Shown one piece after another: positions 19,679-27,740 of a DNA stretch of 64,000 nucleotides. A model generated the notes under the pieces. It saw only the letters and a list, made by a program, of their open reading frames with translations, did no database searches and was not told the DNA's origin. The translations under genes and the position numbers were made by a program. Positions within the stretch are counted from its first letter, which is position 1; each line of letters begins with the position of its first letter. Source of the DNA: Rhodococcus sp. 14-2470-1b (GTDB lineage Bacteria > Actinomycetota > Actinomycetes > Mycobacteriales > Mycobacteriaceae); contig NZ_NPFY01000028.1 of assembly GCF_002259415.1 (NCBI RefSeq), forward strand, positions 124,001 to 188,000, given 5' to 3'.

Positions 19679-21721
19679 TCAGTTGGTGTGGGCCGGCTGG
19701 AAGTGACCGGCGGCCTGCGCTTCCTCCGCTCGGATCACGTGTACGACTGCGTTGATCAGCGCCAAGTGGGTGAATGCCTGCGGGAAGTTACCGAGGTGCC
19801 GTCCCGACCTGGCGTCGATCTCTTCCGCGTAGAGCTTGAGCGGGCTGGCGTATCCCAGCAGTCGTTCGCACAGGTGCTTCGCGCGGGCGAGTTCGCCGAT
19901 CTCGACGAGCGCGGACACCAGCCAGAACGAGCAGATGGTGAACGTTCCTTCCTCGCCCTCCAGCCCGTCGTCGGTGGTGTCCACCATGTAGCGCAGGACC
20001 AGACCGTCGACGGTCAGCTCGTCGGCGATTGCCAGGACCGTTGCACGGACCCGATGGTCGTCGGCGGGGAGGAAGCGTAGCAACGGCACCAGAAGTAGTG
20101 ACGCGTCCAGTGATTCGTGTCCGTACCGCTGCGTCAGAACACCGCGGTCGTCGACACCGTGTTCGAGAATGTCGGCCTTGATCTCGTCGGCGATCTCGTT
20201 CCACTGGTCCGCGTAGTCGGTCTCGCCGTGGATGGACGCGAGTTTCGCGCCCCGATCGAGCGCGACCCAGCACATGACCTTCGACGAGGTGAAGTGCTGC
20301 GGCTCGCCGCGCACCTCCCAGATGCCGCGGTCCGGCTTCCGCCAATTCGCGATCGCTTCCTCGACCTGACGCTTGAGCAGCGGCCACAGGGACTCCGGAA
20401 CGTGCTCGCGTGACTTGACGTGCAGGTACACCGAATCCAGCATGGTGCCCCAGATGTCGTGCTGTTCCTGGTTGTACGCGCCATTACCGATCCGCACCGG
20501 CTTGGCGCCGTCGTACCCGGACAGGTGTGGCAGTTCGGTTTCCTCCAGCGTCTTCTCGCCGCCGATGCCGTACATCACCTGCAGTGGATTGGCTTTGCCG
20601 TCCTCGGTCATCGACACGTCGGACATGAACGAGAAGAAATCGTTCGCCTCACGGTCGAGTCCGAGGGTGTAGAGGCCCCACAGGGCGAACGTCGAATCGC
20701 GCACCCACGCATATCGGTAATCCCAGTTACGTTCTCCTCCAGGAGTTTCCGGCAACGATGTCGTCGACGCCGCCAGCAGGGCGCCGGTGGGTGCGTAGGT
20801 CAAGCCTTTCAACGCAAGCGCACTGCGCTGCAAGTATCCGCGCCACGGGTGATCGGGGAAACGACCGATGGTGATCCACTGGCGCCAGCACTCGGACGTG
20901 CGCCACATCTTGTCTGCCGCTTCCTCGAATGTCTGCGGTGCTGGCAGATCCGACCAGGACAGGGCCACGAAGATGTTGTCACCCTCGGTCATTCGCGTGC
21001 GTGCGCGGGCCTCGCGACCTTCGATACCGATTCGGAGGTTGGTGGTGAGCTTCAGCGTGGGTTGGTCACCGACCGAGCTGGCCTCGCACGTCGCCGTCGC
21101 CTCCTCGTACACCTTTCCCGTGTACTCCCAGCGGGCGGGCGCGCGGTGGTAGTCGAACGCCGGTTCGCAACTCATCTCGAGTTCGACGGTGCCGCTGACA
21201 CACTTGACGGTCCGCAGCAGAATATGTTCCGCATCCCAGTCCGACGGGGCCCGCTTGTGCGTTCGCGAGCGCTGATCGGTGTTGTGCCACGGCCCCATCA
21301 CCAGCGCGTCACGGACGACGAGCCAGCCCGTCTCGGTCTGCCACGTGGTCTCGACGATCAGTCCGCCGGGAAGGTAGCGGCGCGCAGCGGGAACCGATTG
21401 GCCGTAGGGGCCGACGCGGAAGTGTCCTGCGCTCCGATCGAGGACGGCACCGAAGATGCTGGGGGAGTCCGGACGAGGAACGCACATCCACTCGACGGAG
21501 CCGTTCCGGGCGATCAGGCACGTTGTCTCGCAGTCGGAGAGAAACGCGTAATCGTCGATCGGAGGAAACGCGCTTCGGCCGGTGGTGATGGTCGACACCG
21601 GCGCTTCGGTACTCGACAACACTCCCTGCGGGTCATGGCCGTCGCCGTCGGGAGAGCCTGGTCGGGGAATCGAATCGTCGGGCACGGGCACCACGGTGGA
21701 ACGTTCGTCGAAGGCCGTCAT
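19679..21721 (-). CDS. Glycoside hydrolase family 15 protein (glucoamylase/trehalase type)
   Basis: A 680-residue GH15 enzyme. After about 45 variable residues comes the N-terminal beta domain (PPIDDYAFLSDCETTCLIAR, WMCVPRPDSPSIFGAVLD). An (alpha/alpha)6 barrel follows, with the family motif RYAWVRDSTFALW, the acid-containing IWEVRGEPQHFTSSK and the base-containing EGTFTICSFWLVSALVEIGE. The syntenic mycobacterial gene (Rv2402) is related to a GH15 trehalase reported in mycobacteria. Trehalose is therefore a plausible substrate, but alpha-glucan cannot be excluded. No signal peptide is present, so it should act in the cytoplasm. ATG 21721 is the first good start, with a weak -10 (GATGAT) 6 nt upstream. 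Confidence 0.88.
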   Translation of the reverse strand: MTAFDERSTVVPVPDDSIPRPGSPDGDGHDPQGVLSSTEAPVSTITTGRSAFPPIDDYAFLSDCETTCLIARNGSVEWMCVPRPDSPSIFGAVLDRSAGHFRVGPYGQSVPAARRYLPGGLIVETTWQTETGWLVVRDALVMGPWHNTDQRSRTHKRAPSDWDAEHILLRTVKCVSGTVELEMSCEPAFDYHRAPARWEYTGKVYEEATATCEASSVGDQPTLKLTTNLRIGIEGREARARTRMTEGDNIFVALSWSDLPAPQTFEEAADKMWRTSECWRQWITIGRFPDHPWRGYLQRSALALKGLTYAPTGALLAASTTSLPETPGGERNWDYRYAWVRDSTFALWGLYTLGLDREANDFFSFMSDVSMTEDGKANPLQVMYGIGGEKTLEETELPHLSGYDGAKPVRIGNGAYNQEQHDIWGTMLDSVYLHVKSREHVPESLWPLLKRQVEEAIANWRKPDRGIWEVRGEPQHFTSSKVMCWVALDRGAKLASIHGETDYADQWNEIADEIKADILEHGVDDRGVLTQRYGHESLDASLLLVPLLRFLPADDHRVRATVLAIADELTVDGLVLRYMVDTTDDGLEGEEGTFTICSFWLVSALVEIGELARAKHLCERLLGYASPLKLYAEEIDARSGRHLGNFPQAFTHLALINAVVHVIRAEEAQAAGHFQPAHTN

Positions 21722-21792
21722 CGCTCAATCATCGACGCCACCGGTGCCCGGCGTCCACCGGTGGCGATTTTCGGCGTGGCGCACGTGCCCTC

Positions 21793-21805
21793 TAGGCTGA
21801 GGTTC
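21793..21805 (+). promoter_or_regulatory. Leaderless promoter of the 72-residue membrane protein
   Basis: TAGGCT at 21793-21798 is followed by 7 nt and GTG 21806. The spacer holds GAGG, but it is only 3 nt from the start and poorly placed as a ribosome-binding site. Confidence 0.45.
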
Positions 21806-22024
21806 GTGCATGCAGTGGCAACGTGGTGGGACGGGATCGAGCTGTGGATCACCGGGCTGCCTTTCGTGCCGCAGTCGCTCGTCGTCCTGCTCGTTCTGGT
21901 TCCGGCCGCGCTGGGATTGGCTCGGGTGTTCGATCGAGTTCTGGCTGTTGTTCTTCATGCCCTCGGACGTGACGCGCGTGCCGAGAAAGATGCGTCCGAG
22001 TCGCCCGTCGCGGAAGGTCATTGA
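21806..22024 (+). CDS. Small membrane protein, 72 residues
   Basis: A 72-residue protein with one clear hydrophobic helix (PQSLVVLLVLVPAALGLARV, about residues 22-41). A short amphipathic N-terminus precedes it and a charged tail rich in Asp, Glu, Arg and Ala follows. I do not recognise a named family, but mycobacteria carry a similar-sized membrane protein gene at this place (Rv2401A region). The GTG start sits 7 nt after a -10 box, which suggests a leaderless message. Its TGA overlaps the ATG of a still smaller membrane peptide (TGATG). It lies between the divergent GH15 gene and the sulfate uptake operon. Confidence 0.65.
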   Translation: MHAVATWWDGIELWITGLPFVPQSLVVLLVLVPAALGLARVFDRVLAVVLHALGRDARAEKDASESPVAEGH

Positions 22025-22101
22025 TGCCGAAGTCGAGGGTCACGCTGGCCCTGATCGCACTGCTCGTACTCGTCGTTCTGGCATGGTTTCTGACCAGGTG
22101 A
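22024..22101 (+). CDS. 25-residue single-helix membrane peptide
   Basis: A 25-codon frame starts with ATG overlapping the previous stop (TGATG) and ends in TGA at 22099-22101. The peptide begins MPKSRVT, runs through a hydrophobic helix of about 16 residues (LALIALLVLVVLAW) and ends FLTR. Positive charges at both ends and a Trp/Phe boundary fit a transmembrane microprotein. The stop-start overlap with the 72-residue membrane gene argues for real, coupled translation. No family is recognised. It ends 21 nt before the promoter of the cysteine leader ORF. Confidence 0.5.
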   Translation: MPKSRVTLALIALLVLVVLAWFLTR

Positions 22102-22121
22102 TCGGACGCGTGCCCGCGCAA

Positions 22122-22158
22122 TTAGAGTCCGCCGGGTTCCTCTGCTAGATTTCTGTCC
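22122..22158 (+). promoter_or_regulatory. Promoter of the subI leader ORF (leaderless, extended -10)
   Basis: A TTAGAG -35-like box (22122-22127) is followed by an 18-nt spacer and TGC-TAGATT (hexamer 22146-22151). Seven nucleotides then lead to GTG 22159. The spacing places the transcript start on the G of the GTG. Confidence 0.6.
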
Positions 22159-22260
22159 GTGTCTGCCGCTGCCGAGTACCAGGTCCGCCATGAATTGGCG
22201 TTGATCGCGGTCGGCATGCTTGCAGTCGCGGATATCGACTGTTGTCGATCCGCGTCCTGA
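22159..22260 (+). CDS. Leaderless cysteine-codon leader peptide upstream of subI
   Basis: A 33-codon ORF runs from GTG 22159 to TGA 22258-22260. It ends in DIDCCRSAS, with two adjacent TGT codons (residues 28-29) five codons before the stop. It has a promoter placed for leaderless translation and lies 201 nt upstream of subI, the first gene of the sulfate uptake operon. In mycobacteria, leaderless short ORFs with poly-cysteine tracts are known to act as cysteine-responsive attenuators of downstream sulfur genes. By that precedent, ribosome stalling at the Cys codons when Cys-tRNA is scarce would raise subI-cysTWA expression. The match in position, promoter and codon pattern is direct; the regulation is inferred. 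Confidence 0.75.
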   Translation: MSAAAEYQVRHELALIAVGMLAVADIDCCRSAS

Positions 22261-22286
22261 TTCGGCCGCCTGCCCAGTCCGTACTG

Positions 22287-22323
22287 CCCCGCGCCTGAGA
22301 AGCGTGCGCTGCGCCGTGCGGGG
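22287..22323 (+). promoter_or_regulatory. Candidate attenuator hairpin between leader ORF and subI
   Basis: CCCCGCGC (22287-22294) can pair with GTGCGGGG (22316-22323) as an 8-bp stem with one G-U pair. The inner GAGAA (22297-22301) can instead pair with TTCTC (22324-22328), an alternative fold that excludes part of the first. The stem starts 26 nt after the leader stop codon. Confidence 0.35.
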
Positions 22324-22461
22324 TTCTCGCCCGCGTGCCCGAAGGACGCTTCACCGTGCTACCCGGCGGGCATGACTCGAGCAGGTATGTGCGGTCCTCG
22401 GTTGCTCCACGGATTCCGTCAACGACATATCAGATTCACATTCGATGAAAGGCACTTCTCG

Positions 22462-23484
22462 ATGAGGCTCAACTCTCGATACCTGCTCACCACCTTCGCT
22501 GCTGTGGGGACCCTGGTCCTCGCTGCGTGCGGCGGTGGGTCGAGCGATACCGTCGGGGCCGACGGTGGGTCGAGCAGCGGTTCGACACTGACTCTCGTCG
22601 GGTACGCGGTCCCGAAGAATGGGTGGGATGCCATCGGGCCTGCATTCGAGGCCACCGAGGACGGCAGGGATACCGCCATCAACGCCGATTACGGTGCCTC
22701 GGGTAATCAGTCTCGCAAGGTCGCCGACGGCGCGCCGGCGGACATCGTGAACTTCTCCGTCGAGCCGGACATCACGCGTCTCGTGAAGGCGGGCAAAGTC
22801 GACGAGGGCTGGAACGAGAACGCCTACGGCGGTGTGCCTTTCGGTTCGGTGGTGACCTTGGTGGTGCGCGAGGGCAACCCCAAGAACATTCAGACCTGGG
22901 ACGATCTGCTGAAGCCCGACGTTCAGGTGATCAGCCCGAGCCCCCTCAGCTCCGGTTCCGCCAAGTGGAACCTTCTGGCTCCCTACGCAGCCAAGAGCAA
23001 CGGCGGCCAGGACAAGCAGGCCGGACTCGACTACGTCCAGCAGCTCGTGTCCGGGCACTTCCCGGTGCAGCCGGAATCGGGCCGCGCCGCAACGGAGGCG
23101 TTCCTGCAGGGGCAGGGTGATGTCCTGTTGAGCTACGAGAACGAAGCGCTGCTGATCGAGGAGCAGGGACAGCCCGTCGAGCACATCGACGTGGCCGACA
23201 CCTTCCGAATCGACAACCCGGTAGCGGTCGTCAACACGAGTTCGCAGCTGGAGAAGGCAAACGCACTCAACGACTTCATCTACACCGACGAAGGCCAGCG
23301 CATCTGGGCCGAGTCCGGCTTCCGTCCGACCAACCCGGAAATCGCCGCAGAATTCTCCGACAAGTTCTTCACCCCGCAGAACCTGCGCACGATCGACGAT
23401 CTCGGTGGGTGGGACGTCGTCGATTCCGAGCTCTTCGGTGATACCGGTGCAATCACGACGATCTACAAAGACAGCACCAAATAG
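22462..23484 (+). CDS. subI: Sulfate/thiosulfate-binding lipoprotein
   Basis: A 340-residue periplasmic-type binding protein anchored as a lipoprotein. The signal sequence ends in the lipobox LAAC, with lipidation expected at Cys23, followed by a Gly/Ser linker. The mature part begins LTLVGYAVPKNGWDAI and contains TAINADYGASGNQSRKVADG, VVTLVVREGNPKNI and VISPSPLSSGSAKWNLL, typical of the sulfate-binding (Sbp) family. ATG 22462 has GAAAGG 9 nt upstream, so unlike its leader ORF it uses an ordinary ribosome-binding site. It delivers sulfate to the CysT-CysW-CysA transporter encoded next. Expression is probably attenuated through the cysteine leader ORF. Confidence 0.93.
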   Translation: MRLNSRYLLTTFAAVGTLVLAACGGGSSDTVGADGGSSSGSTLTLVGYAVPKNGWDAIGPAFEATEDGRDTAINADYGASGNQSRKVADGAPADIVNFSVEPDITRLVKAGKVDEGWNENAYGGVPFGSVVTLVVREGNPKNIQTWDDLLKPDVQVISPSPLSSGSAKWNLLAPYAAKSNGGQDKQAGLDYVQQLVSGHFPVQPESGRAATEAFLQGQGDVLLSYENEALLIEEQGQPVEHIDVADTFRIDNPVAVVNTSSQLEKANALNDFIYTDEGQRIWAESGFRPTNPEIAAEFSDKFFTPQNLRTIDDLGGWDVVDSELFGDTGAITTIYKDSTK

Positions 23485-23489
23485 CTGAC

Positions 23490-24314
23490 ATGTCGCAACG
23501 TAAGGGAAGAAAGTTTCGAGGTCCCGGGTCCGTCGGGCCGTTCGGCCTCGGCGTCGCGGTGCTGTGGCTCAGCATCATCGTGCTCCTGCCGCTCGCTGCG
23601 CTCACCGTCAAATCGTTCGACGACGGCCTCGCCGGCTTCTGGGACGCGGTCACCGAACCTCGAGCGATCGCGACGTTCAAGGTCACGTTGGAGGTCTCGG
23701 CGGCGGCCGCCGTCATCAACCTGGTGTTCGGCACGCTCATCGCGTGGGTTCTCGTTCGTGACGAGTTTCCGGGCAAGCGCTTCGTGAACGCGCTGATCGA
23801 CCTTCCGTTCGCGCTGCCGACCATCGTGGCCAGCCTGGTGCTGCTGTCTCTGTACGGCCCGGCGAGCCCGGTAGGCTTGGTGTTCAACGCCACCAAGCCC
23901 GCGGTGGTCGTCGCGTTGCTGTTCGTTACCCTTCCGTTCGTCGTGCGAGCAGTTCAGCCCGTCCTGATCGAGCTCGACCGCGAGGTCGAGGAAGCCGCGG
24001 CCTCGCTGGGGGCGAACAACTGGACGATCTTTCGGTCGATCATCCTTCCGGTCCTTCTTCCATCGATTCTCAGTGGAACCGGACTCGCCTTCGCTCGCGC
24101 GATCGGCGAGTTCGGATCCGTCGTGCTGATCGGTGGCAACATTCCCGGGGATACCCAGATCGCGTCGCAGTACATCCGTGAACTGATCGAGTACGACCAA
24201 CCCGTCGATGCGGCAGCTATCTCCGTCGTGTTGCTGGCGCTGGCGTTCATCGTGCTGTTCGTTCTGCGTGTGGTGGGTAATCGGCTCGCGCGCCGAGAGG
24301 AGCAGATTCGATGA
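23490..24314 (+). CDS. cysT: Sulfate ABC transporter permease CysT
   Basis: CysT, 274 residues, is one of the two inner-membrane permeases of the sulfate/thiosulfate ABC importer. It has a basic N-terminus and about six hydrophobic helices. The ABC-interacting cytoplasmic loop reads EEAAASLGANNWTIFRSIIL (the EAA motif). It starts 5 nt after the subI stop and ends in an ATGA overlap with cysW. Length and motifs are normal. With CysW it should form the heterodimeric channel energised by CysA. Confidence 0.94.
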   Translation: MSQRKGRKFRGPGSVGPFGLGVAVLWLSIIVLLPLAALTVKSFDDGLAGFWDAVTEPRAIATFKVTLEVSAAAAVINLVFGTLIAWVLVRDEFPGKRFVNALIDLPFALPTIVASLVLLSLYGPASPVGLVFNATKPAVVVALLFVTLPFVVRAVQPVLIELDREVEEAAASLGANNWTIFRSIILPVLLPSILSGTGLAFARAIGEFGSVVLIGGNIPGDTQIASQYIRELIEYDQPVDAAAISVVLLALAFIVLFVLRVVGNRLARREEQIR

Positions 24315-25111
24315 AGATCGGACTACCGGTCAAACTGTCCCTGCGGTCGATAGCGTTGCTGTATCTAGCTGCGCTCGTCCTGTTTCCGCTCGGCGCCATT
24401 CTGTACCGCACCTTCGAGAACGGGTTTCTCGAGTTCTGGGGGCTGATCACCACGCCTGCGGCGCAGTCCGCACTGCAACTGTCGCTGCTGATCGTCACCA
24501 TCGTCGTACCGATCAACGTGGTATTCGGTGTCATCACCGCCTTGGCGCTGGTCCGAGGACGGTTCCGCGGCAAGGGGATCGTCGAAGCCGTCGTCGACCT
24601 GCCGTTCGCGGTCTCTCCGATCGTCACCGGCGTCGCGTTGATTCTGTTGTGGGGTGCCAACGGTTGGTTCGGTGGGATCGAAAGCCTCGGCTTCAAGATC
24701 ATCTTCGCGCTGCCCGGAATGATCATCGCGACGATCTTCGTGACGCTTCCGTTCGTCGTGCGCGAGGTCGAACCCGTTCTCTACGAGATCGGTGAGGAAC
24801 AGGAAGAGGCCGCCTCGACGCTGGGAGCGTCGTCGTTGCAGACCTTCTGGCGCATCACCTTGCCCGCTATCCGCTGGGGACTGACGTACGGGATCGTGCT
24901 GACCGTCGCTCGATCTCTCGGTGAGTTCGGTGCGGTCATCATGGTCTCGACCAACCTTCCCGGCGTCTCGCAGACCCTGACCCTCCTGGTCAATTCGCGA
25001 TACGAGGACTTCAATCAGCAGGGCGCGTACGCGGCATCGACGCTCCTCATGGCCATCGCCGTCATCGTGCTGCTTCTGATGACAGCCCTCGACAAGAAGA
25101 GGACGAAGTAA
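24311..25111 (+). CDS. cysW: Sulfate ABC transporter permease CysW
   Basis: CysW, 266 residues, is the second permease of the sulfate importer, with about six membrane helices. The EAA loop reads [20 protein letters not shown], and a conserved [17 protein letters not shown] segment follows. ATG 24311 overlaps the cysT TGA, and its own TAA overlaps the cysA ATG (TAATG), so translation is coupled on both sides. No unusual features. Confidence 0.94.
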   Translation: MKIGLPVKLSLRSIALLYLAALVLFPLGAILYRTFENGFLEFWGLITTPAAQSALQLSLLIVTIVVPINVVFGVITALALVRGRFRGKGIVEAVVDLPFAVSPIVTGVALILLWGANGWFGGIESLGFKIIFALPGMIIATIFVTLPFVVREVEPVLYEIGEEQEEAASTLGASSLQTFWRITLPAIRWGLTYGIVLTVARSLGEFGAVIMVSTNLPGVSQTLTLLVNSRYEDFNQQGAYAASTLLMAIAVIVLLLMTALDKKRTK

Positions 25112-26187
25112 TGACCGCACAGAAGTCGGACGAGATCGAGATCTCCGTCGTCGGCGCCAACAAGAACTACGGCGACTTCGCAGCTCTCGACAATGTCAGC
25201 ATCGACATACCCAAGGGTTCGTTGACCGCGCTGCTCGGACCGAGTGGTTCGGGTAAATCGACGCTCCTGAGATCGATTGCCGGTCTGGAACAGCTGGACT
25301 CCGGGCAAGTGATTCTGGCCGGCCAGGACGTGACGTGGATCAGCCCTCAGAAGCGCGAGATCGGTTTCGTGTTCCAGCATTACGCCGCGTTCAAACATCT
25401 CAGCGTCCGCGACAACGTCGCGTTCGGTCTGAAGATCCGGAAGCGCCCCAAGGAGGAGATCAAACGCAAAGTCGACGACCTGCTCGAGATCGTCGGACTG
25501 TCGGGTTTCCAGACTCGGTTCCCTGCACAGTTGTCCGGAGGACAGCGTCAGCGAATGGCGTTGGCGCGTGCCCTCGCGGTCGACCCTCAGGTCCTGCTTC
25601 TCGACGAGCCCTTCGGTGCTCTCGACGCCAAGGTCCGTGAAGATCTGCGCACGTGGCTGCGGCGGCTGCACGACGAGGTGCACGTGACCACTGTCCTCGT
25701 CACACACGATCAGGAAGAGGCGCTCGACGTCGCGGACCGGATCGCCGTGCTCAACAAGGGACGCATCGAACAAGTGGGTTCGCCCGAGGATCTCTACGAC
25801 CGTCCCGGCAACGATTTCGTCATGTCGTTCCTCGGACAGGTAGCCAAGCTCAACGGCCAACTCGTTCGCCCGCACGACATCCGCGTGGGACGGGACCCGT
25901 CGTTGGCTCTCGCTCAGGAGACCGGCACCGCCGAATCCGCGGGCGTGACACGCGCGGTCGTCCAGCGTGTCGTCCACTTGGGATTCGAGGTGAAGGTCGA
26001 GCTCGAGAACGCAGCCACCGGCGAACTGTTCGCTGCGCAGATCACCCGCGGTGACAGCGAGGCGCTCCAGCTCAGCCCCGGAGAGACCGTGTACGTCAGA
26101 GCGACGAGGATTCCGGAGATCGCCCCGACGGGAAATGCAGTCCAGACGGATCCGCTGGAGAGCGCCACTAGCAACCAGCAGCGGTGA
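25111..26187 (+). CDS. cysA: Sulfate ABC transporter ATP-binding protein CysA
   Basis: CysA, 358 residues, is the ATPase of the sulfate importer. Walker [10 protein letters not shown] is at residues 43-51, and the signature [15 protein letters not shown] and Walker [13 protein letters not shown] follow. The C-terminal 120 residues form a TOBE-type regulatory domain ([20 protein letters not shown] onward). The start overlaps the cysW stop by one base. It is the last gene of the subI-cysT-cysW-cysA operon. About 155 nt without a gene follow, holding a weak inverted repeat and the DUF1275 promoter. Confidence 0.95.
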   Translation: MTAQKSDEIEISVVGANKNYGDFAALDNVSIDIPKGSLTALLGPSGSGKSTLLRSIAGLEQLDSGQVILAGQDVTWISPQKREIGFVFQHYAAFKHLSVRDNVAFGLKIRKRPKEEIKRKVDDLLEIVGLSGFQTRFPAQLSGGQRQRMALARALAVDPQVLLLDEPFGALDAKVREDLRTWLRRLHDEVHVTTVLVTHDQEEALDVADRIAVLNKGRIEQVGSPEDLYDRPGNDFVMSFLGQVAKLNGQLVRPHDIRVGRDPSLALAQETGTAESAGVTRAVVQRVVHLGFEVKVELENAATGELFAAQITRGDSEALQLSPGETVYVRATRIPEIAPTGNAVQTDPLESATSNQQR

Positions 26188-26328
26188 TGTTCGGTTGCTC
26201 GACCGTGCGATTGCGGCTCGCGGCCACACGGTAACGGTTGCTCGTGTATTCCGCATTTCGAGGTGATCTGGTCGCATACGTGTTCCGGCAGTGACGAATT
26301 CCACGAAGAACCTCGGCATGCGCTTCGC

Positions 26329-26342
26329 TACCGTCGGGGTAC
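26329..26342 (+). promoter_or_regulatory. Leaderless promoter of the DUF1275 gene
   Basis: TACCGT at 26329-26334 is followed by 8 nt and ATG 26343, the same arrangement as at comEA. No Shine-Dalgarno site is seen. Confidence 0.42.
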
Positions 26343-27023
26343 ATGCGAGACATGTTCAGCTCTCACGCCCGACTGTCTTGGGTACTCGCCGGTCTAGCCG
26401 GACTGGTCGGCGCCGCAGCCTTCACCAATACCGGTGGCTACTTCGTGACGTTCATGACCGGGAACACCGAGCGCGGCGCGGTCGGATTCTTCCGGGGCGA
26501 TAACGCAATGGCCGCCGCTGCAATCCTGTTGATCCTGACGTTCGTCGCGGGCGTCGTGATCGCGTCACTGTGTCGGCGCCACGTGTGGCGCGATCATCCC
26601 CACGGCGCAACGGTTCTCACGACCATCGCTTTGGCAATCGCCTCTGTGGTCGACGTCGTGATGAGCGGATGGAGTGCACCACAGGTACAGTTCGTGCCGA
26701 TCTTGTTCATCTCCTTCGCGATGGGCGCGCTCAACACCTCGTTCGTCAAGAACGGGGAGGTGTCGATCCCGCTGAGTTACGTCACGGGCACTCTGGTGAA
26801 GATGGGGCAGGGAATCGAGCGTCACATCAGCGGTGGATCGGCCAAGGATTGGCTCGAATACTTCCTGCTCTATGCGGCGTTCAGTCTCGGTGCTCTCGTC
26901 GGCGGACTCATGAGCCTGGCCATCACCGGCCCTCAGGTCCTGATCGCTGCAACTGTCGTGTGTGCCGTCACGACGCTGTACACCTACCGGCGGACGGTGG
27001 AGGATTCGTCGATCCTCGGTTGA
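26343..27023 (+). CDS. YoaK/DUF1275 family membrane protein
   Basis: A 226-residue integral membrane protein of the DUF1275 (YoaK) family with about six hydrophobic helices. The start region WVLAGLAGLVGAAAFTNTGG and FMTGNTERGA are typical (the family often has G-x-x-TGN here), as are ISFAMGALNTSF and SYVTGTLVKMGQGIE. Members are predicted transporters of unknown substrate. ATG 26343 was preferred to ATG 26352 because it sits 8 nt after a -10 box. Its 3' end overlaps the convergent chelatase gene by 40 bp. A link to sulfur metabolism is suggested only by position. Confidence 0.82.
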   Translation: MRDMFSSHARLSWVLAGLAGLVGAAAFTNTGGYFVTFMTGNTERGAVGFFRGDNAMAAAAILLILTFVAGVVIASLCRRHVWRDHPHGATVLTTIALAIASVVDVVMSGWSAPQVQFVPILFISFAMGALNTSFVKNGEVSIPLSYVTGTLVKMGQGIERHISGGSAKDWLEYFLLYAAFSLGALVGGLMSLAITGPQVLIAATVVCAVTTLYTYRRTVEDSSILG

Positions 27024-27739
27024 TACCTCGGCGCCTCGTCGAACCTGGACGACACCACGTCTGCGACGAGCGGGTGGTCACCGAGCACATCGGCACGAGG
27101 GGCCGAGTTGTCGAACGCACCGAACACTCTGTCGGTGAGCAGGCCCGGCGCGAGAAACCACGGGGCTACGACGACTCGGCGGGGCCCCGACGCCGTCAGC
27201 CGCGCGACGGCGTCGGCAGGCGGAGATTCGACCCCGGTCGCGAAGCACACCTGAGCACCGGACCATTCGGTGCCGACGAGAAGACGTGACGCGAGAGCCC
27301 GAGTACGTCGATTCGCAAGCGAGTCCGAGGATCCGACAGCGGCGAGGGCAACGGCGACGTCGGGATCGTATCGATCGACGCCGGTGTCCATAACGCGTGC
27401 GCGGAGCACGTCGACCAACCGCGAATCGTCACCGAGGACATCGGCCTGGGTGAACGTCATCCACGGGTATCGGACGCGTGCCGCGTCGAGAATGCCCGGG
27501 AGATCGACCCGCGCATGGAATGCGCTGCCGAGGAGGAGGGGAACCACGACCGCGGACGAATGTCCCTCGGCCGCCACCTCGCCGATGACGGTACCGACAG
27601 CAGGCTCGGTCAGATCGAGATATGCCACCCGTACGTCCAAGTCCGGGCGGCGCAGTCGAACGCCGTGGACCACAGCAGCAACGGTTTCCGCCGAACGCGG
27701 ATCGCGACTGCCGTGGGCCACGGCGATCAGAACACTCAT
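26984..27739 (-). CDS. Sirohydrochlorin chelatase (CbiX/SirB-like)
   Basis: A 251-residue chelatase of the CbiX/SirB type. It opens SVLIAVAHGSRDPRS, with the metal-binding His in AHGSRD, and VVPLLLGSAFHARVDLPGIL supplies the second His region. The C-terminal half repeats the fold (VVVAPWFLAPGLLTDRVF). Such enzymes insert iron or cobalt into sirohydrochlorin. Being last in the sir-cysH-cysD-cysN operon, it probably makes the siroheme needed by the sulfite reductase, so iron is the likely metal. ATG 27739 lies 1 nt after the cysN stop. The 3' end overlaps the DUF1275 gene on the other strand by 40 bp. Confidence 0.85.
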   Translation of the reverse strand: MSVLIAVAHGSRDPRSAETVAAVVHGVRLRRPDLDVRVAYLDLTEPAVGTVIGEVAAEGHSSAVVVPLLLGSAFHARVDLPGILDAARVRYPWMTFTQADVLGDDSRLVDVLRARVMDTGVDRYDPDVAVALAAVGSSDSLANRRTRALASRLLVGTEWSGAQVCFATGVESPPADAVARLTASGPRRVVVAPWFLAPGLLTDRVFGAFDNSAPRADVLGDHPLVADVVSSRFDEAPRYQPRIDESSTVRR

Positions 27740-27740
27740 G

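Noticed and set aside
22122..22461. Riboswitch (SAM or cobalamin type) upstream of subI
   Set aside because: No conserved riboswitch core is recognisable; the leader ORF and simple hairpins explain the region better.
26188..26342. Inverted repeat ACCGTG/CACGGT (26202-26232) and a GGTTGCTCG direct repeat after cysA
   Set aside because: The arms are short, with a long loop and no U tract; chance is likely in GC-rich sequence, so I did not call a terminator.
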